Shown: piece by piece, positions 60,686 through 64,000 of the stretch
Numbering within the stretch: the first letter of the stretch is position 1
Layout: the number at the start of each line of letters is the position of its first letter
Source of the DNA: Clostridia bacterium
GTDB taxonomy: Bacteria > Bacillota > Clostridia > Oscillospirales > CAG-382
Assembly: GCA_017521025.1 (NCBI GenBank)
Contig: JAFXEB010000004.1
Span: 1 to 64,000 of the forward strand
Direction: 5' to 3'
Length of the DNA: 64,000 bases
Translations under genes and position numbers: made by a program
Notes under the pieces: generated by a model
Databases searched by the model: none
The model's input: the letters and a program-made list of their open reading frames with translations, nothing else
What the model was told of the DNA's origin: nothing

Positions 60686-61441
60686 CTACCTTTTTGACGA
60701 GGCCCTTTTGGCCGCTTTCTTTGCGTGATGCTTTTCCTTAAGCGCCTTATGCTTATCCTTAAGCAGCTTGTTATAGATAAGCACACCCAGCAGACTTATC
60801 ACCGCCGTTGCGGCGAAGATAACAGCGCTGAGGAGATAGTCCTCCTCCACGGCGAAATGGCCTACAAAGACCGAGGACATTACCGAGGGCAGGCGTGCCA
60901 CCATAGTTATACCTATAAACTGGGCAAGAGTCATACGGGTCAACCCCACCGGATAGGTCAGCAGGTCCTTGGGTGTGCCGGGGATGAAGAAAAGCAAAAA
61001 CACCGTAGTGTTAAGCTTTTTTTCGCTGTTTAAGAAGCGCAGGTTGTTTATCTTATCTGTATCCACAAACAGCTCTACCACCTTGATGCCCGCCTTTTTT
61101 ACCAGCAGGAACACCGCCGAGGAGGCTATAGCCACCCCAAGCAGGCAGATAAGGGTACCGCTAAACCAACCGAAGGCGTAGCCGAGCCCGATCTCAATGA
61201 CCTCACCGGGGATGAGCGCCACGAAAACCTGCAGGATCTGTATACCCAGACCCACCAGATAGCCCTTCACGCCGAAGCTGTCTATATAATCCTTAAAGGC
61301 GGCGGGACTGTCTATCTTATTGCCTATCATCCTTATTATGAAATATGTGATATAGCCCATAAGCCCCAGCAGGACGAGGACAGAGACTACGGCGATTATA
61401 CGTTTGTGTAAGAGCTTTTTATCCTTGTTTTCTTTCATCAT
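60686..61441 (-). CDS. TVP38/TMEM64 (VTT domain) membrane protein
   Basis: A 251-residue protein with about six hydrophobic segments and the VTT/DedA core ('VALIPGEVIEIGLGYAFGWF', 'FFIPGTPKDLLTYPVGLT'). Members act as lipid scramblases or in membrane homeostasis. A long basic C-terminal tail (Lys/Arg/His-rich) follows. The ATG pair overlaps the stop of the upstream gene (ATGA) and no good ribosome site is present, so translation is coupled to that gene. Confidence 0.88.
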   Translation of the reverse strand: MMKENKDKKLLHKRIIAVVSVLVLLGLMGYITYFIIRMIGNKIDSPAAFKDYIDSFGVKGYLVGLGIQILQVFVALIPGEVIEIGLGYAFGWFSGTLICLLGVAIASSAVFLLVKKAGIKVVELFVDTDKINNLRFLNSEKKLNTTVFLLFFIPGTPKDLLTYPVGLTRMTLAQFIGITMVARLPSVMSSVFVGHFAVEEDYLLSAVIFAATAVISLLGVLIYNKLLKDKHKALKEKHHAKKAAKRASSKR

Positions 61442-62118
61442 TCGGCAGTCAGAAATTTTATGGCACGCTCGATAGCATCCTTGGAGTCATACCAAGGCTC
61501 GTTTTCAAAGCGGTAGTCAAACTTTTTGCAGAACCAGGACACATCCTTGCTGAGCTTATCCATATAGGCGTCAACCACCTTTGCGGCGTCGGCAGCCATA
61601 TCCTCCTTATAGGGCTTGCTCATCTTGACAGATGCCTCAAGGAGCTTGCGGTAATGGGGCAGGCATAAGCATTCCTGCGACGCAAACTTTTTGCGGAACT
61701 CAGACTCACGCTCGTAGAGGATGGTAGCGGTATCTATCATGTTATCGAAGTTAAAGGCTATGCGGTCGCATATATAACAGCTACCCTCAAGCTTTTCGAT
61801 ATTCTTTTTAGGTGCGGCACTTTTATCACGGGAGAAGAAGCCGCCACGCTTTATGGCATCTTTTACCTCCTCAAGATGGGTTTCCAGTATAAGACCCAGA
61901 CCGAGACGGTTTTTACGGGTGCGCAGCATATTGAAATGCTTGCCGCAAAAGCCCTTTTCGTTGGTCTGGATACGCACGTCGGGCTGCATCATAGAGGCGC
62001 CGAGGATAAGGCCCAGCTCGTCCTCCTCCAGCTTTTCGTAAAGGAGGCAGAAGGGACACTTGCCGCTTGGGTCATCAAACGCCTCGTTAACGGGGATGGT
62101 ATATATCTGTTCACGCAT
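61438..62118 (-). CDS. DUF6062 family protein with two CxxC...H zinc-like motifs
   Basis: A 226-residue soluble protein that begins MREQIYTIPVNEAFDDPSGK, the mark of DUF6062. Two probable metal sites: CPFC (21, 24) with FCGKH (58, 61), and CYIC with CLCLPHYRKL further on. The two halves resemble each other, which suggests duplication. Function is unknown. The start is the ATG after GGAAAGGA; 14 further in-frame codons upstream lack a site. It is coupled to the TVP38-like gene. Confidence 0.82.
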   Translation of the reverse strand: MREQIYTIPVNEAFDDPSGKCPFCLLYEKLEEDELGLILGASMMQPDVRIQTNEKGFCGKHFNMLRTRKNRLGLGLILETHLEEVKDAIKRGGFFSRDKSAAPKKNIEKLEGSCYICDRIAFNFDNMIDTATILYERESEFRKKFASQECLCLPHYRKLLEASVKMSKPYKEDMAADAAKVVDAYMDKLSKDVSWFCKKFDYRFENEPWYDSKDAIERAIKFLTAE

Positions 62119-62202
62119 GGTTTTTTCGTCCTTTCCATTGGATACAAGGACAGTATACATTAAGGTAAGACTTTTTGCAAGTACATTTTAGGGAGACTTT
62201 TT

Positions 62203-63024
62203 ATGACTGTAGTAGTTACTGAGGGCGGCGTTCTGATAAAGGACAGCGACCTTGATATAGTAAAGACCTTTGATTGCGGTCAGTGCTTTCGCTTTGAGGA
62301 GGGAGAGGACGGCACCGTTTCGGGCGTTGCCTTCGGCAGGCGGCTCAGCCTTAAGAACACCGATGGCGGCGTTCTGCTGCTTGGCGTGAGCGGCGAGGAG
62401 TACGAGACTATATGGCGTGAGTTTCTGGATATGGACAGGGATTACAGCCGACTGCGAGGAGTATTTGAGGATTACCCCAAGGTAAGGGCGGCGGCAGAGG
62501 TAGGCTACGGCATACACATACTGAGGCAGGAGCCTTGGGAGACCCTTTGCTCCTTCATTATATCTCAAAACAACAATATACCGAGGATAAAGAAAATAAT
62601 ACGCACCCTTTGCGAAAGCTACGGAGAGCCACTGGCAGAGGGGGGCTACACCTTCCCTACCCCTGAGGCGCTTTTAGCGGCAGGCGAAGAGGGGCTGAGA
62701 GTCTGCGGCTGTGGCTTTCGTGCCAGATACCTGCTTTGTGCCGCAGAGGCGGTACGGGGCGGCCTTGACGTGGCGGCGCTGAGGAACACTGACTACGCCA
62801 CGGCCATGGAGGCTTTGCTTGCCCTTACGGGGGTGGGTCCCAAGGTGGCGAGCTGTGTGGCGCTGTTCGGGCTTTGCCATACGGAGGCGTTCCCCGTAGA
62901 CGTATGGATAAAGAGAGTGCTTGAAAAATACTTTGACGAGGACTTTGACCCCACCGTGTTCGGCAAGGATGCGGGCATCGCCCAGCAGTATCTCTTTTAC
63001 TACGAGCGTTATCGGGAGAAATAG
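62203..63024 (+). CDS. ogg: OGG1-type 8-oxoguanine DNA glycosylase/AP lyase
   Basis: A 273-residue base-excision repair enzyme. The N-terminal beta domain has DCGQCFRF. The HhH-GPD core is LTGVGPKVASCVALFG, with the catalytic Lys in GPK and Asp in FPVDVWIKRV. This matches the eukaryote-like OGG1 branch found in Clostridia. GGGAG lies seven bases before the ATG. It stands alone, divergent from the DUF6062 gene. Confidence 0.92.
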   Translation: MTVVVTEGGVLIKDSDLDIVKTFDCGQCFRFEEGEDGTVSGVAFGRRLSLKNTDGGVLLLGVSGEEYETIWREFLDMDRDYSRLRGVFEDYPKVRAAAEVGYGIHILRQEPWETLCSFIISQNNNIPRIKKIIRTLCESYGEPLAEGGYTFPTPEALLAAGEEGLRVCGCGFRARYLLCAAEAVRGGLDVAALRNTDYATAMEALLALTGVGPKVASCVALFGLCHTEAFPVDVWIKRVLEKYFDEDFDPTVFGKDAGIAQQYLFYYERYREK

Positions 63025-63181
63025 GTGTACAGCGCTCTGTAGATAATAAGCAGTGCTCCCACCCAAAAAGGCGGTGCGGCACAGAATATGAGCTTTTTTA
63101 TAAAGCCTTTGATAATATCACCCCCCAAGGGGAGTATCCCCAAAACCAACACATAATACACAAGGGAAAGGCACAAATGCT

Positions 63182-64000
63182 ATGGCAAGAGAGTATCCTA
63201 TCGTAACCGTAAATGAAAAGGCAGAAAAAAGAGTAAGGGCAGGGCATCCCTGGGTATACGGCGATGACCTTATCGGAATTTCAGGCGAGCTTGCCGACGG
63301 CGGACTTGCTGACGTAAGGAGTGAGAAGGGCAAGCTTTTGGGCACAGCCTTTTATAACTCTGCATCCAAGATAAGACTCCGTGTGGTATCCACCAACGCC
63401 AATGACAAATTTGATGAAAAATTCTGGCGCCGCCGTATAGCCTATGCCCTTGATTACAGAAAAACGGTGATGGGCACAGACTTTGACTGCAGCCGTCTTA
63501 TATTCGGGGAGGCAGACGGTCTGCCCGGTATGACCGCAGACCTGTTCGGTACGGTGCTGGTCACGGAGATAGCCTGCAAGGGCATAGATATGCTTAAGGA
63601 GATGCTCTATAGACTTTTGAGAGAGGAGCTTGCGGTGCGTGGCGTTACTCTCAGCGCTATATACGAGCGCAACGAGCTTGCTCTGCGGGACAAGGAGGGG
63701 CTTGAGCGATATAAGGGCTTCGCCTATGGGGAGGGCGACGGCATAGTATACATCACGGAAAACGGCATCAAATACAAGGTGGACTATATAAACGGACAGA
63801 AGACGGGCTTTTTCCTCGACCAGAAGTACAACAGACAGGCTGTTGCCCGTATTGCCAAGGGCAAGAGGGTGCTTGACTGCTTTACCCACACGGGTGCCTT
63901 CGCTCTTAATGCCGCCGCAGCAGGGGCAGAGCTTGTTACCGCCGTGGACGTTTCGGGAGAGGCTATAGAAAAAGTAAAGGAAAATGCCGCCTTGAACGGG
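63182..64000 (+). CDS. Class I SAM-dependent rRNA methyltransferase, RlmI-like (3' end outside window)
   Basis: The first 273 residues are visible. The N-terminal PUA domain (about 1-80) has AEKRVRAGHPWVYGDDL, a central EEHEE-like domain follows, and then the AdoMet fold starts with VLDCFTHTGAFALNAAAAGA and TAVDVSGEAI. This is the RlmI/RlmK layout, which methylates cytosine in 23S rRNA. The catalytic cysteine region lies beyond the window. The start is the first in-frame ATG; the ribosome site AAAGG is rather far away. Confidence 0.9.
   Translation, partial: MAREYPIVTVNEKAEKRVRAGHPWVYGDDLIGISGELADGGLADVRSEKGKLLGTAFYNSASKIRLRVVSTNANDKFDEKFWRRRIAYALDYRKTVMGTDFDCSRLIFGEADGLPGMTADLFGTVLVTEIACKGIDMLKEMLYRLLREELAVRGVTLSAIYERNELALRDKEGLERYKGFAYGEGDGIVYITENGIKYKVDYINGQKTGFFLDQKYNRQAVARIAKGKRVLDCFTHTGAFALNAAAAGAELVTAVDVSGEAIEKVKENAALNG

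Noticed and set aside
63008..63161. Minus-strand frame of 51 codons encoding a hydrophobic peptide
   Set aside because: It reads like a small membrane protein but has only a GTG start, no ribosome site and overlaps the end of the ogg gene, so evidence is too thin.

Overview
The window looks like chromosome from a spore-forming anaerobe of the class Clostridia, most likely Oscillospiraceae/Ruminococcaceae of gut type. This rests on gene content alone: a SCIFF peptide with its radical-SAM maturase, an IspH-ribosomal S1 fusion behind cmk and plsC, a SpoVT regulator, B. subtilis-type LexA boxes at dinB, and several secreted proteins with dockerins. The DNA is moderately GC-rich, with AT-richer islands at 17.5-19.3 kb and 36.4-38.5 kb that look recently acquired.

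Layout. 0-4.5 kb: 5' part of a giant secreted protein on the minus strand. 4.8-7.6 kb: ECF sigma factor, anti-sigma factor and lipoprotein operon. 8-16.3 kb: two large secreted dockerin proteins, one with a phosphodiester glycosidase (NAGPA) domain and one with a glycerophosphodiesterase domain, around a small cytidylate-kinase-like gene. 16.5-17.5 kb: aquaporin and tRNA-Ser. 17.5-19.3 kb: small accessory cluster with an XRE regulator and a clear operator. 19.4-21 kb: SCIFF system. 21-26.6 kb: glycosyltransferase, PLP decarboxylase, then cmk-plsC-ispH/S1. 26.8-30.5 kb: leucine-rich surface protein and aspartate-semialdehyde dehydrogenase. 30.5-39.9 kb: structured non-coding repeats, an orphan metallopeptidase, a peroxiredoxin, two proteins with tandem TIR domains, an acyltransferase, a GH2 enzyme and spoVT. 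39.9-43.2 kb: tyrosine phosphatase, lgt, DUF4190 protein, SOS-controlled dinB. 43.3-50.3 kb: comF and a complete F-type ATP synthase operon. 50.5-54.9 kb: three dockerin proteins and a dockerin gene remnant. 55-60.1 kb: galU, dCMP deaminase, rimI, tsaD, isocitrate dehydrogenase. 60.6-64 kb: TVP38-like protein, DUF6062 protein, OGG1-type glycosylase and the start of an rRNA methyltransferase.

Most striking is the ATP synthase. One uninterrupted 755-codon frame joins a b-type membrane stalk, the C-terminal domain of delta and a full alpha subunit. No separate delta or alpha gene is present in the operon, and epsilon lacks its C-terminal helical domain. A fused alpha would put three stalk arms on each F1, which conflicts with the usual one-delta architecture and calls for a biochemical explanation.

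A second theme is non-coding structure. A hairpin family with a fixed GGGGACCCCG flank and stems that change while staying complementary occurs at four loci, each time in the sense of, and just after, the upstream gene's terminator-like hairpin. A 229-bp nested inverted repeat follows asd, and a separate 47-bp repeat that leads into variable terminators occurs three times. These are the best candidates for undescribed RNA or mobile elements here.
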